A stretch of 41,441 nucleotides of DNA from Oscillospiraceae bacterium. GTDB taxonomy: Bacteria > Bacillota > Clostridia > Oscillospirales > Oscillospiraceae. Made by a program: the position numbers and the translations under genes. The stretch covers positions 1 through 41,441 of the forward strand of contig JAFZQE010000020.1 of the NCBI GenBank assembly GCA_017552325.1. The letters are read 5' to 3'. Under the pieces are notes generated by a model. The model was not told the DNA's origin and did no database searches. It saw only the letters and a list, made by a program, of their open reading frames with translations. Every line of letters begins with the position of its first letter. The stretch's first letter is position 1. Below are positions 1-7,258 of this stretch, in pieces.

Positions 1-474
1 AACCGCCAGTATCTCTGGCGCTTCTGGACACGTCTGCCCCGCAGCGGCCACATCTGCATTTTTGACCGCACCTGGTACGGCCGCGTCATGGTCGAGCGGC
101 TGGAGGGCTTCTGCGCGGAGGACGACTGGAAGCGCGCCTACAACGAGATCAACGAGTTCGAGCGCCAGCTCACCGACTGGGGCGCCGTGGTGCTGAAGTT
201 CTGGATCCACATCGACCAGGACACGCAGCTCGCCCGCTTCAACGACCGGCAGAACACCCCGGAGAAGCAGTGGAAGCTGACCGAGGAGGACTGGCGCAAC
301 CGCGAGAAGTGGCCGCAGTACGAGGAGGCCATCGACGAGATGCTGGAGAAGACCAGCACCGAGAACGCCCCCTGGTTCATCATCGAGTCCAACGACAAGA
401 AATACGCCCGCATCAAGACCCTGAAAATCGTGATCGACGCGCTGGAGAAGGCCTGCGAGGCCCAGCTGTCGTAA
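1..474 (+). CDS. ppk2: Polyphosphate kinase 2 family protein, 5' truncated by window edge
   Basis: The visible 157 codons are the C-terminal half of a PPK2-type P-loop kinase, which moves phosphate between polyphosphate and nucleotides (ADP/GDP or AMP, depending on class). Seen: the frame is open from base 1 and contains the Walker-B-like stretch IFDRTWYGRVMVERL, followed by the lid/substrate region FWIHIDQDTQLARFNDRQ and the family-typical end FIIESNDKKYARIKTLKIV. The Walker A loop lies outside the window, so the class cannot be told. It stops 22 bases before ppk1, pointing to a co-transcribed polyphosphate operon. The first in-window ATG (base 88) is not the true start because homology begins upstream of it. 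Confidence 0.88.
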   Translation, partial: NRQYLWRFWTRLPRSGHICIFDRTWYGRVMVERLEGFCAEDDWKRAYNEINEFERQLTDWGAVVLKFWIHIDQDTQLARFNDRQNTPEKQWKLTEEDWRNREKWPQYEEAIDEMLEKTSTENAPWFIIESNDKKYARIKTLKIVIDALEKACEAQLS

Positions 475-496
475 GCAGTAAGGACGGATCCGCTTT

Positions 497-2659
497 ATGG
501 CTTCCAAAGATTCCAAAGACACTCCCAAAGAGAAAAAGACCGAGAGTCCCGCGCCGGAGAGCGTGTTCGTCAACCGCGAGCTGAGCTGGCTTGCCTTCAA
601 CGAGCGCGTCCTGCTCGAGGCGGCCGACGCCTCGGTGCCGCTGCTCGAGCGGCTGAAGTTCCTGATGATCTACCAGTCCAACCTGGAGGAGTTCTACCGC
701 GTCCGCATCGGCATCCTGACGCACCGCGCCCTGCTGCAGCCCGAAAAACCGGATCCCCTCTCCGGCCTGCTGCCGGACGCGCAGATCAGCGAGGTGCTGC
801 GCGTCACGCGCGAGCAGCAGGCGCTGATGGAGAGCATCTGGAAGTCCATCCGCGAGGAGCTGAAGGCCAACCGGGTCGACGTGCTGGACTTCAAGAAGAT
901 CAGCAAGGTGGACGAGCTGATGAGCAAGAAGCTCTTCGGCGACATCCGCGACCTGCTGTTCCCGAAGATCATCGGGACGGATCAGGCCCTGCCCTTCCTG
1001 TGGAGCGGAGAGTCGAACATCATCGCCTTCCTCGGCCGCGGCACGGAGCAGAAGCTGTGCATCATCCCGATCCACCGCATCCCGGCTTACCTGAGCTTCG
1101 AGATCGACGGCTGCCAGAAGATCGTGCTGACCGCCCATCTGGTGCGGCATTTCCTGCCGCTGCTGCTGAAAAAGGAGACGGTCATCCAGTCGGCCATCGT
1201 GGAGGTCACGCGCAACGCCGACGTCTTCCTCGAGGACGTGGAGGACCACGCCGACGAGGATCTGCGGCACAAGGTCTCGACGATGCTGACCAAGCGCCGG
1301 AGAGAGATGCCGGTGCGCGTGCGCATCTACGGCAAGCTCAGCGACGTCGCCCGCGCGCTGCTCATCAAGAAGCTGCGCATACCGGACAGCCGCGTCTTCT
1401 CGCAGAACATCCCCTTCGATCTCTCCTTCCGCTCCTGCATCGGCGGACCCGCGGGCCTGCGCTACGAGGAGCGCCGCCCCGCCCGCGACCTGGGGCTGAA
1501 AAAGGGCGAGTACTTCGCCTACATCGACCGGCACGACCTGCTGATGAGCTTCCCCTTCCAGAGCATGCTGAGCTTCGTCGACCTCATCTATGAGGCGGCG
1601 GACGACCCGGAGGTCCTGTCGATCAAGATCACGCTCTACCGCATGTCCGGCAGCAGCAAGATCGCCGCCGCCCTGGCCTACGCCGCCGACCGCGGCAAGG
1701 ACGTGCTCTGCCTGCTGGAGCTGCGCGCCCGCTTCGACGAGCAGAACAACATCGACTACTCCGAGATGCTCGAGGACGCGGGCTGCCGCGTGATCTACGG
1801 CCTGCCGGAGCACAAGGTGCACAGCAAGCTCTGCGTCATCACCCGGCGGCGCGGCGGGGATCTCAGCCGCGTCACCCAGGTCGGCACCGGCAACTACAAC
1901 GAGGTCACCGGCGAGCAGTACACCGACCTCTCGCTGATCACCGCCCGCGAGGATGTCGGGCGCGAGGCGGAGGCCGTCTTCGCCGCACTGTCGGAGGGCG
2001 AGCTGCCCCCCGAGATGCAGAGCCTCTGGATCGCGCCGCTGAGCTTCAAGACCCGCGTCTATGAATATCTCGACCGCGAGATCGCCAAGGGCGAGAACGG
2101 GCGCGTGGCCATCAAGGTCAACGCCCTCAACAACCTCGAGATGATGAACAAGCTGATCGAGTGCTCGCAGGCCGGCGTGAAGGTGGAGCTCTTCATCCGC
2201 GGCATCTGCTCGCTGCGGCCCGGCGTGCCCGGCCTGACGGAGAACATCACGGTCTCCAGCGTGGTCGGCCGCTGGCTGGAGCATTCCCGCGTCTACAGCT
2301 TCGGCGAGGGCGAGGAGCAGCGGCTCTTCCTCGGCTCGGGCGACCTGCTCAACCGCAATCTCGAGCGGCGCGTGGAGGCCTTCATCGAGGTCGTCACGCC
2401 CGACACGCGCGCGCAGATCAACCGCGTGCTCGAGGCCCTGCGCGCCGACCGGGAGAAATCCCGCCGCATGCTGCCCGACGGCAGCTATGTCCGTGACAAG
2501 GGCGGAGAGGGGACCTCCTCGCAGGAGGCGCTCTACCGCTACTTCAGCGCCCGCAAGGTGTCGGTGAACGATCCGCCGGAGGGCTCCGGCGGGAAGGCGC
2601 CGGCGGAGGAAGCGCCCCGGAGCGCCTTCCTCCAGTGGCTGCGCGGCCTGATCCATTGA
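497..2659 (+). CDS. ppk1: Polyphosphate kinase PPK1
   Basis: 720 residues, about the usual PPK1 length. PPK1 reversibly polymerises the gamma phosphate of ATP into polyphosphate. Seen: the N-terminal signature NRELSWLAFNERVL and SNLEEFYRVRIG, the phospholipase-D-like core LPEHKVHSKLCVI with the expected phospho-histidine at about H442, and the second conserved histidine (about H596) in WLEHSRVYSF, followed by LGSGDLLNRNLERRVE. The ATG is preceded by AAGGACGG about 10 bases upstream. It lies 22 bases after the PPK2 gene and 17 before a ROK kinase, so the three probably form one operon. The C-terminal 30 residues are Pro/Glu/Ala-rich and look like a non-conserved tail. Confidence 0.96.
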   Translation: MASKDSKDTPKEKKTESPAPESVFVNRELSWLAFNERVLLEAADASVPLLERLKFLMIYQSNLEEFYRVRIGILTHRALLQPEKPDPLSGLLPDAQISEVLRVTREQQALMESIWKSIREELKANRVDVLDFKKISKVDELMSKKLFGDIRDLLFPKIIGTDQALPFLWSGESNIIAFLGRGTEQKLCIIPIHRIPAYLSFEIDGCQKIVLTAHLVRHFLPLLLKKETVIQSAIVEVTRNADVFLEDVEDHADEDLRHKVSTMLTKRRREMPVRVRIYGKLSDVARALLIKKLRIPDSRVFSQNIPFDLSFRSCIGGPAGLRYEERRPARDLGLKKGEYFAYIDRHDLLMSFPFQSMLSFVDLIYEAADDPEVLSIKITLYRMSGSSKIAAALAYAADRGKDVLCLLELRARFDEQNNIDYSEMLEDAGCRVIYGLPEHKVHSKLCVITRRRGGDLSRVTQVGTGNYNEVTGEQYTDLSLITAREDVGREAEAVFAALSEGELPPEMQSLWIAPLSFKTRVYEYLDREIAKGENGRVAIKVNALNNLEMMNKLIECSQAGVKVELFIRGICSLRPGVPGLTENITVSSVVGRWLEHSRVYSFGEGEEQRLFLGSGDLLNRNLERRVEAFIEVVTPDTRAQINRVLEALRADREKSRRMLPDGSYVRDKGGEGTSSQEALYRYFSARKVSVNDPPEGSGGKAPAEEAPRSAFLQWLRGLIH

Positions 2660-2676
2660 TATAAGGAGGTTGAACC

Positions 2677-3636
2677 ATGTCCGAAAGCTACAACATCTGT
2701 CTTGACGTGGGCGGCACCAAGGTGCTCGGCGCGATCTTCAACGAGAAGGACGAGATCATCTACCGCCTGAAAAAGCGCTCCAAGAGCGGCGGCGAAGGCG
2801 CGGCCGACGTGGAGAAGGTCATCGTCGACGTGGTGGAGGAGATGATCTCCGCCTCCGGCATCGACCGCAGCAAGCTCAACGCCGTGGCCTCCTGCGCCCC
2901 CGGCGTGATCGACCAGGAGCGCGGCGTCGTGCTCTTCACGCCGAACCTTCCCTGGCGCGACTACGACATCGCCGGCGCGATGCGCAAGAAATTCGGCGTG
3001 CCCTTCTACGTCGGTAACGACGTGAACCTCGGCGTGCTGGGCGAATACCACTTCGGCGCGGGGCGCGGCTACAAGAACATCGTCGGCTTCTTCGTCGGCA
3101 CCGGGCTCGGCGGCGGGCTGATCCTCAACGGCTCGCTCTACACCGGCCACCAGTTCAAGGCCGCCGAATACGGCCACATGATCCTCGATCCGGAGGGCCC
3201 GCTGTGCAACTGCGGCCAGCGCGGCTGCCTGGAGACCTTCTCCAGCAAGATGGGCATGACGGCCTACATCCGCCAGCAGGTGTCCCGCGGGCGCGAGACG
3301 ATGATGGCCGAGGCCGTGCAGGACGGCGTGTTCCGCTCCAAGAAGCTGAAAAAGGCCCTCGAGGCCGGGGACAGGGTCGCGATGGAGGCCGTCGACCGCG
3401 CCTGCCACTATCTGGCCGTCGCGACCGGCAGCATGATCAACACCTTCTCGCCGGATCTGATCCTTTACGGCGGCGGCGTGATCGAGGCCGTCGGCGATCT
3501 CTTCCTCAGCAAGGTGCTCGCCGAGGTCGACCGCTACTGCATGCCGCAGATCCGCTCCACCGTCGACATCAAGACCGCCGCCCTGGGCGACGACTCGATC
3601 CTCTACGGCGATCTGGCCATGATCAAGGGACTGTAA
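2677..3636 (+). CDS. ROK-family sugar kinase (glucokinase-like)
   Basis: 319 residues. ROK kinases phosphorylate glucose or related sugars in the cytoplasm. Seen: the N-terminal phosphate loop DVGGTKVLGAIF, catalytic Asp in GNDVN (about D115), FVGTGLGGGL, and the zinc-binding ROK signature CNCGQRGCLETF. No N-terminal helix-turn-helix is present, so it is an enzyme rather than a ROK repressor. AAGGAGG lies 7 bases before the ATG. Its place directly behind ppk2 and ppk1 raises the possibility that it uses polyphosphate as donor, since polyphosphate glucokinases are ROK proteins. That is inference: plain ATP-dependent glucokinase is the default. A strong bidirectional terminator follows. Confidence 0.92.
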   Translation: MSESYNICLDVGGTKVLGAIFNEKDEIIYRLKKRSKSGGEGAADVEKVIVDVVEEMISASGIDRSKLNAVASCAPGVIDQERGVVLFTPNLPWRDYDIAGAMRKKFGVPFYVGNDVNLGVLGEYHFGAGRGYKNIVGFFVGTGLGGGLILNGSLYTGHQFKAAEYGHMILDPEGPLCNCGQRGCLETFSSKMGMTAYIRQQVSRGRETMMAEAVQDGVFRSKKLKKALEAGDRVAMEAVDRACHYLAVATGSMINTFSPDLILYGGGVIEAVGDLFLSKVLAEVDRYCMPQIRSTVDIKTAALGDDSILYGDLAMIKGL

Positions 3637-3650
3637 GCCTGACAAAACAG

Positions 3651-3690
3651 AAAAAGCATCGCTTCCGCAAATGCGGAAGCGATGCTTTTT
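3651..3690. terminator. Bidirectional intrinsic terminator
   Basis: A perfect 19-bp inverted repeat (3651-3669 with 3672-3690) with an A-run on the left and a T-run on the right. It sits between the convergent ROK kinase and GNAT genes and can end transcription from both sides. Confidence 0.9.
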
Positions 3691-3704
3691 GCTGTTGTCC
3701 GGGC

Positions 3705-4442
3705 TCAGTCTTCGATCTTTTCCGCGACGAGCTCGGCCCAGGCCGGCAGAAAACCGGCGGCGAGGGCCAGGCGCTGCGAGGCCAGATGCGAGGCCGAGGT
3801 CCCGTAAAAGGGCAGGATCCCCTGCCGCAGGATCTCATTTTTCAGCAGCGAGACCAGCTTCGTCCCGATCCCGAGGCCGCGGGCCTCCGGCTCGACGTTG
3901 ATCCCGATCTGCCACATCAGCGGGCTGTCGGCGCTCGCGCCCGCCATGCCGAGGATCTTCCCGCCGCGCAGGGCAGCCGCGCCGAGGACGTCCGGGGCCT
4001 CCTCGCAGAAGCCGTAGGCCTCGCCGAAGCGCTCGTCGCCGCGGAAGCGCTCGATCTCCGCGCCGTGAAAAAGCGCGATATCAAAGCCCGCGGTATCGGC
4101 CGGCGTCTCATGTTCTGCGATGAAAAAGGGGTGCGCCATGCCGATCCGGCAGCCGAAGTCCTTCAGCAGCGCGTCCAGGCGGCGCATGTTCCCCGCCTCG
4201 AGGAACCACGCCGCGCCCTCGTCCGCGTAGAGCGCCCGGCAGCGCCCGACGATCTCCGGCTTTCCGGTGAACAGCAGCCTGCCGCCGACCATGGCGACCT
4301 TGAGGAAGCAGTCCTTCCCCTCCCGCCAGCGGCGCCGCCCCTCGAGCGGGCGGTACTCGGTAAAGTGATTCCGGCCCTCCCGCAGGTCTTCGGGCTCGCA
4401 GCAGTAATCCAGCGCGAGCTGCCGGCATAAAATCCCGTTCAT
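3705..4442 (-). CDS. GNAT family N-acetyltransferase (A)
   Basis: 245 residues. The C-terminal half carries the GNAT acetyl-CoA loop: VEPEARGLGIGTKLVSLL (motif A, R/Q-x-x-G-x-G) and then a terminal strand ending GFLPAWAELVAEK. The N-terminal 100 residues are not a recognisable domain but contain DEGAAWFLEAGNMRRLD, so this resembles the longer two-lobed GNATs. Substrate unknown. The ATG at 4442 is preceded by GGAGAGG. It is the last of three - strand GNAT genes with gaps of only 15 bases, a likely operon. The gene ends close to a bidirectional terminator. Confidence 0.82.
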   Translation of the reverse strand: MNGILCRQLALDYCCEPEDLREGRNHFTEYRPLEGRRRWREGKDCFLKVAMVGGRLLFTGKPEIVGRCRALYADEGAAWFLEAGNMRRLDALLKDFGCRIGMAHPFFIAEHETPADTAGFDIALFHGAEIERFRGDERFGEAYGFCEEAPDVLGAAALRGGKILGMAGASADSPLMWQIGINVEPEARGLGIGTKLVSLLKNEILRQGILPFYGTSASHLASQRLALAAGFLPAWAELVAEKIED

Positions 4443-4457
4443 GTTCCGATCCTCTCC

Positions 4458-5006
4458 TCAGCGCTCAAGCAGCAGCGTGACCGCGTCGAAGCGCTCGCCC
4501 CTGACAAGGCGCAAATCCTTTTTGCGGCATACCTCGACAAAGCCGAGCTTTTCCGCCGTGCGGAGCATCCTGCCGTTGCCCGACCAGGTCTGCGTGTACA
4601 CGCGGCGAAAGCCGCGGGCGTTCAGGTAGCCGATGAACTGCCGCAGCGCCTCCGTCCCGACGCCGTGTCCGCGCGCTTCGGGTTCCGCGATGTCGATGCC
4701 GACCGCGGGGATCTGCTCGGGATTGTCCATGTAGTCCAGGTCGAAATACCTGCTCACCCAGCCGACGTGCCGGCCGTTCCACTCGATCTCGAACTTCCGG
4801 CGGACGGCGTCATCCGGCAGCGCGCGCACGGCCTCGTAATACTCCGTCCAGCTCCGGCGCTCCTCTTCCTCCGTCGTTTCGATCTCTTCCCATGGCGCGT
4901 CCCAGTCCTTCCAGTCCATGTCCCGGCTGAACCAGCGCACATAGTCCTCGATATCGCTCCCGGTTATATCCCGCAGGATCACCGTGTTCCGCCTTTCGCT
5001 TTCCAT
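4458..5006 (-). CDS. GNAT family N-acetyltransferase (B), RimJ/RimL type
   Basis: 182 residues. Seen: the N-terminal VILRDITGSDIEDYVRW typical of RimJ/RimL-like acetyltransferases, and the acetyl-CoA motif AEPEARGHGVGTEALRQFI followed by NGRMLRTAEKLGFVEVCR. The family acetylates protein N-termini, antibiotics or small amines, and the target here is unknown. GGAGGG sits 4-5 bases before the ATG at 5006. Middle gene of the three-GNAT block, separated by 15 bases from each neighbour. Confidence 0.88.
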   Translation of the reverse strand: MESERRNTVILRDITGSDIEDYVRWFSRDMDWKDWDAPWEEIETTEEEERRSWTEYYEAVRALPDDAVRRKFEIEWNGRHVGWVSRYFDLDYMDNPEQIPAVGIDIAEPEARGHGVGTEALRQFIGYLNARGFRRVYTQTWSGNGRMLRTAEKLGFVEVCRKKDLRLVRGERFDAVTLLLER

Positions 5007-5021
5007 CGGACCCTCCTTCGC

Positions 5022-5657
5022 TCAGACCAGCTGCCCCGGCAGGCGCAGCTTCTCCTTCGGCGGGAAGAGGGCGTCGAAGGCCTCGAAGGCCTCCGGCTCC
5101 CGCTCGCAGACGAAATAGCCCTCCGGCGGCGCGTAAACGCCGGTCACGCCGTCCAGATAGCCCGGGATCAGCTCCCGGCACAGGAAAAAGGAGGCGTCCG
5201 CGCCCTCCGGCAGGTCATGATAGCGGACGCCGAAGTCGGAGGCGTAAGAAAAACCGCTTTTGCCGTAGAAGCCGATGTTCCCCTCGAAACAGAGCGCGCC
5301 GCAGCCGAGCGCCGCAGCCCGCGCCAGCGACTCGTCCAGCAGGAGCTTGCCGTAGCCCTGCCGCTTGAGCGCGGGCGTGATGCAGATCGGCCCCATCGTC
5401 ATGATGGGGACGTCCCGGCCGTCGTCGGCGCGGATGACGGCCCGCATGAACATGTTCTGCCCGATCAGCGCCCCGTCCTTTTCCATGACGAGGTCCAGCT
5501 CCGGCACGAAGGCCGGGTCGTCCCGGAGCCGGTGGATCACGAAGTGCTCCAGGCAGCCGGGGCGGTAGACATTCCAGAACGACTCCCGCACCAGATATTC
5601 GACCGCGCGGTGATCGCTCTCGCGCTCCCGGCGGATGACGATGTTCTCTCCGTTCAT
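5022..5657 (-). CDS. GNAT family N-acetyltransferase (C), YhbS-like
   Basis: 211 residues from ATG at 5657. Seen: VIRRERESDHRAVEYLV at the N-terminus and the motif MGPICITPALKRQGYGKLLLDESL, then GFYGKSGF, an arrangement typical of the YhbS/COG3153 group. Substrate unknown. Start choice is open: GGGGGA lies 4 bases before this ATG, but a TTG four codons upstream (5669) has AAAGGA about 6 bases before it. First gene of the GNAT block. It begins 56 bases after the ImmA-like gene on the same strand, so it may be read through from the lysogeny-module promoter. Confidence 0.85.
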   Translation of the reverse strand: MNGENIVIRRERESDHRAVEYLVRESFWNVYRPGCLEHFVIHRLRDDPAFVPELDLVMEKDGALIGQNMFMRAVIRADDGRDVPIMTMGPICITPALKRQGYGKLLLDESLARAAALGCGALCFEGNIGFYGKSGFSYASDFGVRYHDLPEGADASFFLCRELIPGYLDGVTGVYAPPEGYFVCEREPEAFEAFDALFPPKEKLRLPGQLV

Positions 5658-5713
5658 GATTTCCCCCAATACCGTTCCTTTGTTCGGCCGCCCCTGACGG
5701 GCAGCCGTATCTT

Positions 5714-6283
5714 TTATTGTATATCCGTGTTGACCGGCGCGAAGCCGTAGGTCGGGCAGGCGCGGATCGCGTCGCCCCAGCGGGCATAGTCGGCCCGGAT
5801 ATGCCGCGCGCAGGCGAGGCTGACGCCGCAGCGCCGCGCGAGGGCGCGCTCGCTCAGCCCTTCCCCGTGCGCGAAAAACCAGCGCGGCGGGCAGAGCAGC
5901 AGCCCCGCCGCAAAGCGCGCCTCCGTCTCGCAGCGGGCATAGACCTCCTCCCGGTAGGCCTGGGAAAAGGCCGAAAAGCCCGGTTCGTCCAGATGCCCCA
6001 GCAGCCGGTGCGCGATCTCCTCGCAGAGCGTGAAACGCACGCGATTGCGCGGCTTCAGGTCGTTGTAGCAGATGAAATACCGCCCGCCGGCGCGCTGCAG
6101 CACCCCGTCCGGATTGCCCCAGAGCGCGACGACCTCAGCCTCGCTCAGGCCGCTGCCCCGCACGATCTCCGTCAGCGGGCGCAGCCCGATCCCGAGCGTG
6201 CGGCAGAGCGCCTCCACGTTCAGCGGCAGGGGATAGCTGTGGGCGCACTGGAAGTGCAGCAGCCGCTCGATCACGTCACGCAT
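5714..6283 (-). CDS. ImmA/IrrE-like protein with altered HExxH motif
   Basis: 189 residues. ImmA/IrrE proteins are zinc peptidases that cleave or inactivate a partner XRE repressor to start phage or ICE induction. Seen: the family core NRVRFTLCEEIAHRLLGHLD, then EEVYARCETEARFAAGLLL, which matches the downstream E-A-x-x-F-A helix of ImmA. The usual first zinc ligand of HExxH is Glu here (EEIAH), although the second His and a further LLGH remain, so activity is uncertain. The start at 6283 is chosen because ATGCGTGA overlaps the stop of the repressor gene and GAGG precedes it; a start at 6322 would overlap by 47 bases. The neighbouring repressor is the expected partner. Confidence 0.75.
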   Translation of the reverse strand: MRDVIERLLHFQCAHSYPLPLNVEALCRTLGIGLRPLTEIVRGSGLSEAEVVALWGNPDGVLQRAGGRYFICYNDLKPRNRVRFTLCEEIAHRLLGHLDEPGFSAFSQAYREEVYARCETEARFAAGLLLCPPRWFFAHGEGLSERALARRCGVSLACARHIRADYARWGDAIRACPTYGFAPVNTDIQ

Positions 6284-6620
6284 CGTCGTCCTCGAAGGCC
6301 TCCGGGAACATGAAGCGCGCATAGCGCAGCAGGCTCTCGCGCTGCTCCGGCGTCATTTTCCGCCCCGCGCGCGCGATCATCCGGAGATCCGGGTCCTCGC
6401 TCTCGCTCTCGGGCCGGTCGCGCCCCAGCAGGTAGTCCAGATCCACCTCGTAGTGCGCGGCGATCGCGGTCAGCAGCTCATACTTCGGCTCGCGCTCGCC
6501 GCTCTCGTACATGCTCACCGCGCTGCGCGACAGCCCCAGCAGCTTCGCCAGCTCCGGCTGCGTCTCCCCGCGCTCGCGGCGCAGCCGCCGCAGCCGCAGG
6601 CCAAAACTCTCCTCTCCCAT
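6276..6620 (-). CDS. XRE-family repressor (CI-like)
   Basis: 114 residues. An HTH occupies about residues 6-62 (FGLRLRRLRRERGETQPELA, then LGLSRSAVSMYESGEREPKY and YEVDLDYLLGRD). The C-terminal part (DPDLRMIARAGRKMTPEQR) is the tail common in Clostridia prophage repressors that pair with ImmA. AAAGGAGG lies 8 bases before the ATG at 6620. An upstream ATG (6644) would place that ribosome site inside the gene, so it was rejected. Its own promoter contains a perfect TCACGATTCGTGA palindrome between -35 and -10, so negative autoregulation is likely. It overlaps the ImmA-like gene by 8 bases (translational coupling). Confidence 0.9.
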   Translation of the reverse strand: MGEESFGLRLRRLRRERGETQPELAKLLGLSRSAVSMYESGEREPKYELLTAIAAHYEVDLDYLLGRDRPESESEDPDLRMIARAGRKMTPEQRESLLRYARFMFPEAFEDDDA

Positions 6621-6644
6621 GACTTTCGCCTCCTTTGCAAGCAT

Positions 6645-6673
6645 AGAATATCACGATTCGTGAAGAAATGCAA
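6645..6673 (-). promoter_or_regulatory. Promoter of the CI-like repressor
   Basis: On the - strand, TTGCAT (6668-6673) and TATTCT (6645-6650) are separated by exactly 17 bases. The spacer begins with a perfect 13-base palindrome, the putative operator O1. The first codon of the repressor is 25 bases downstream of the -10 box. Confidence 0.75.
6651..6663. promoter_or_regulatory. Operator O1 (TCACGATTCGTGA)
   Basis: Perfect palindrome TCACGA-T-TCGTGA inside the spacer of the repressor promoter. Related copies lie at 6693-6705 (10 of 13 bases) and 7042-7054 (12 of 13). Repetition only within this module suggests the binding site of one or both XRE proteins. Confidence 0.7.
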
Positions 6674-6691
6674 GGGGTAATCGAAATATTG

Positions 6692-6720
6692 TTGACATTT
6701 CGTGACGCCCGCTGTATACT
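6692..6720 (+). promoter_or_regulatory. Promoter of the Cro-like operon
   Basis: Near-consensus TTGACA (6692-6697), 17-base spacer, TATACT (6715-6720), facing right. It drives the leader peptide, the Cro-like gene and the small genes to 7897. The imperfect operator O2 overlaps its -35 box, so the repressor should shut it off. Confidence 0.85.
6693..6705. promoter_or_regulatory. Operator O2 (TGACATTTCGTGA)
   Basis: Matches O1 at 10 of 13 positions with the right half-site TTCGTGA intact. It overlaps the -35 element of the rightward promoter. O1 and O2 centres are 42 bases apart, about four helical turns, which would suit cooperative binding on one DNA face (inference). Confidence 0.5.
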
Positions 6721-6751
6721 GTTCCCAGAAAGCCACAGAACGTGGCGCGGC

Positions 6752-6850
6752 GAGGAAGCGATATGAATAAAAAATGTGCCGTGCTCACCGCTCTGCGTTC
6801 GGACGGCTTCTGTATGTCAGGCACGAAGGAGGAAGCGATATGAATAAAAA
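6752..6850 (+). repeat. 22-base direct repeat carrying ribosome site and start codon
   Basis: The 22 bases at 6752-6773 recur exactly at 6829-6850. Each copy contains a GAGGAAGCGAT ribosome site, an ATG and the first codons (Met-Asn-Lys-Lys). The 77-base offset is not a multiple of three, so the upstream copy starts a short ORF ending precisely on the start codon of the downstream gene. Confidence 0.9.
6763..6843 (+). CDS. 26-residue leader peptide upstream of Cro-like gene
   Basis: ATG at 6763, with GAGGA 6 bases before it, opens a 26-codon frame starting MNKKCAVLTALRSDGF. It ends in TGA (6841-6843), which overlaps the ATG of the Cro-like gene (6840-6842) as ATGA. The first four codons duplicate those of the next gene. 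Role inferred: a coupled upstream ORF that sets translation of the Cro-like protein, or a by-product of a small tandem duplication. Too short for homology recognition. Confidence 0.55.
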   Translation: MNKKCAVLTALRSDGFCMSGTKEEAI

Positions 6851-7067
6851 GCAGGTCGGCGGGCGGCTGCTGCAGCTGCGCGGGGCGCGCTCGCAGGAGG
6901 AGGTGGCCGCCGCGCTGGGCATCCGGCAGTCCACGCTGGCGATGTACGAGCGCGGCTCTCGCATGCCGAAGGACGAGATCAAGCTGGCGCTGGCGCGCTA
7001 TTACGGATGCAGCGTGGAGGCTCTTTTTTTCAGCGAAAACGACACGATTCGTGACGTATCAGGATGA
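6840..7067 (+). CDS. XRE-family regulator (Cro-like)
   Basis: 75 residues, nearly all one HTH: LLQLRGARSQEEVAAALGIR and then QSTLAMYERGSRMPKDEIKL, ending in the typical YYGCSVEALFF. The ATG at 6840 is chosen for its AAGGAGG ribosome site and the N-terminal MNKKQVGGRL. An in-frame upstream ATG would use no ribosome site. Divergently transcribed from the CI-like repressor across two operators, the classical CI/Cro layout. The end of the gene contains operator-like O3. Its stop overlaps the next ATG (ATGA). Confidence 0.88.
   Translation: MNKKQVGGRLLQLRGARSQEEVAAALGIRQSTLAMYERGSRMPKDEIKLALARYYGCSVEALFFSENDTIRDVSG
7042..7054. promoter_or_regulatory. Operator-like site O3 (ACACGATTCGTGA)
   Basis: Differs from O1 at one base and keeps an 11-base perfect palindrome CACGATTCGTG. 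It lies in the last codons of the Cro-like gene, just ahead of the next gene. It could be a roadblock or secondary operator. No clear promoter hexamers overlap it. Confidence 0.45.
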
Positions 7068-7258
7068 ACGCCTGGGAAATGCGCGCGCTGCGCCGGACGC
7101 TGCGCTGTGCGATGTGCGGCGAGCCGATCGAAGCCGGCGGGCGCTGGTACGATATGCCGGACGGCATGAGTCTCTGCGCGGAGAGCGACTGCCTGGAGGA
7201 ATGGGCGGCCGCGTATCTGCGCCTCAGGCCGGCCTTTGACGAGGAGGAGGAACCATGA
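7064..7258 (+). CDS. Small zinc-finger-like protein of the phage module
   Basis: 64 residues, family not recognised. Seen: a CAMCGEPIEAGGRWY knuckle (C-x2-C) followed by SLCAESDCLEEW (a second Cys pair), suggesting one structural zinc, and an acidic tail. ATG at 7064 overlaps the previous stop (ATGA), and its own stop overlaps the next gene's ATG in the same way, so translation is chained. This position, behind a Cro-like gene, is where phages keep small DNA-binding or anti-host proteins. No specific function is claimed. Confidence 0.7.
   Translation: MNAWEMRALRRTLRCAMCGEPIEAGGRWYDMPDGMSLCAESDCLEEWAAAYLRLRPAFDEEEEP

Noticed and set aside
413-2656. Very long open frame antisense to ppk1 (747 codons), with similar long antisense frames opposite other genes
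   Set aside because: High GC keeps the antisense frame open. Its Ala/Val/Leu/Arg/Asp/His-rich text has no family match, while the + strand encodes a clear PPK1.
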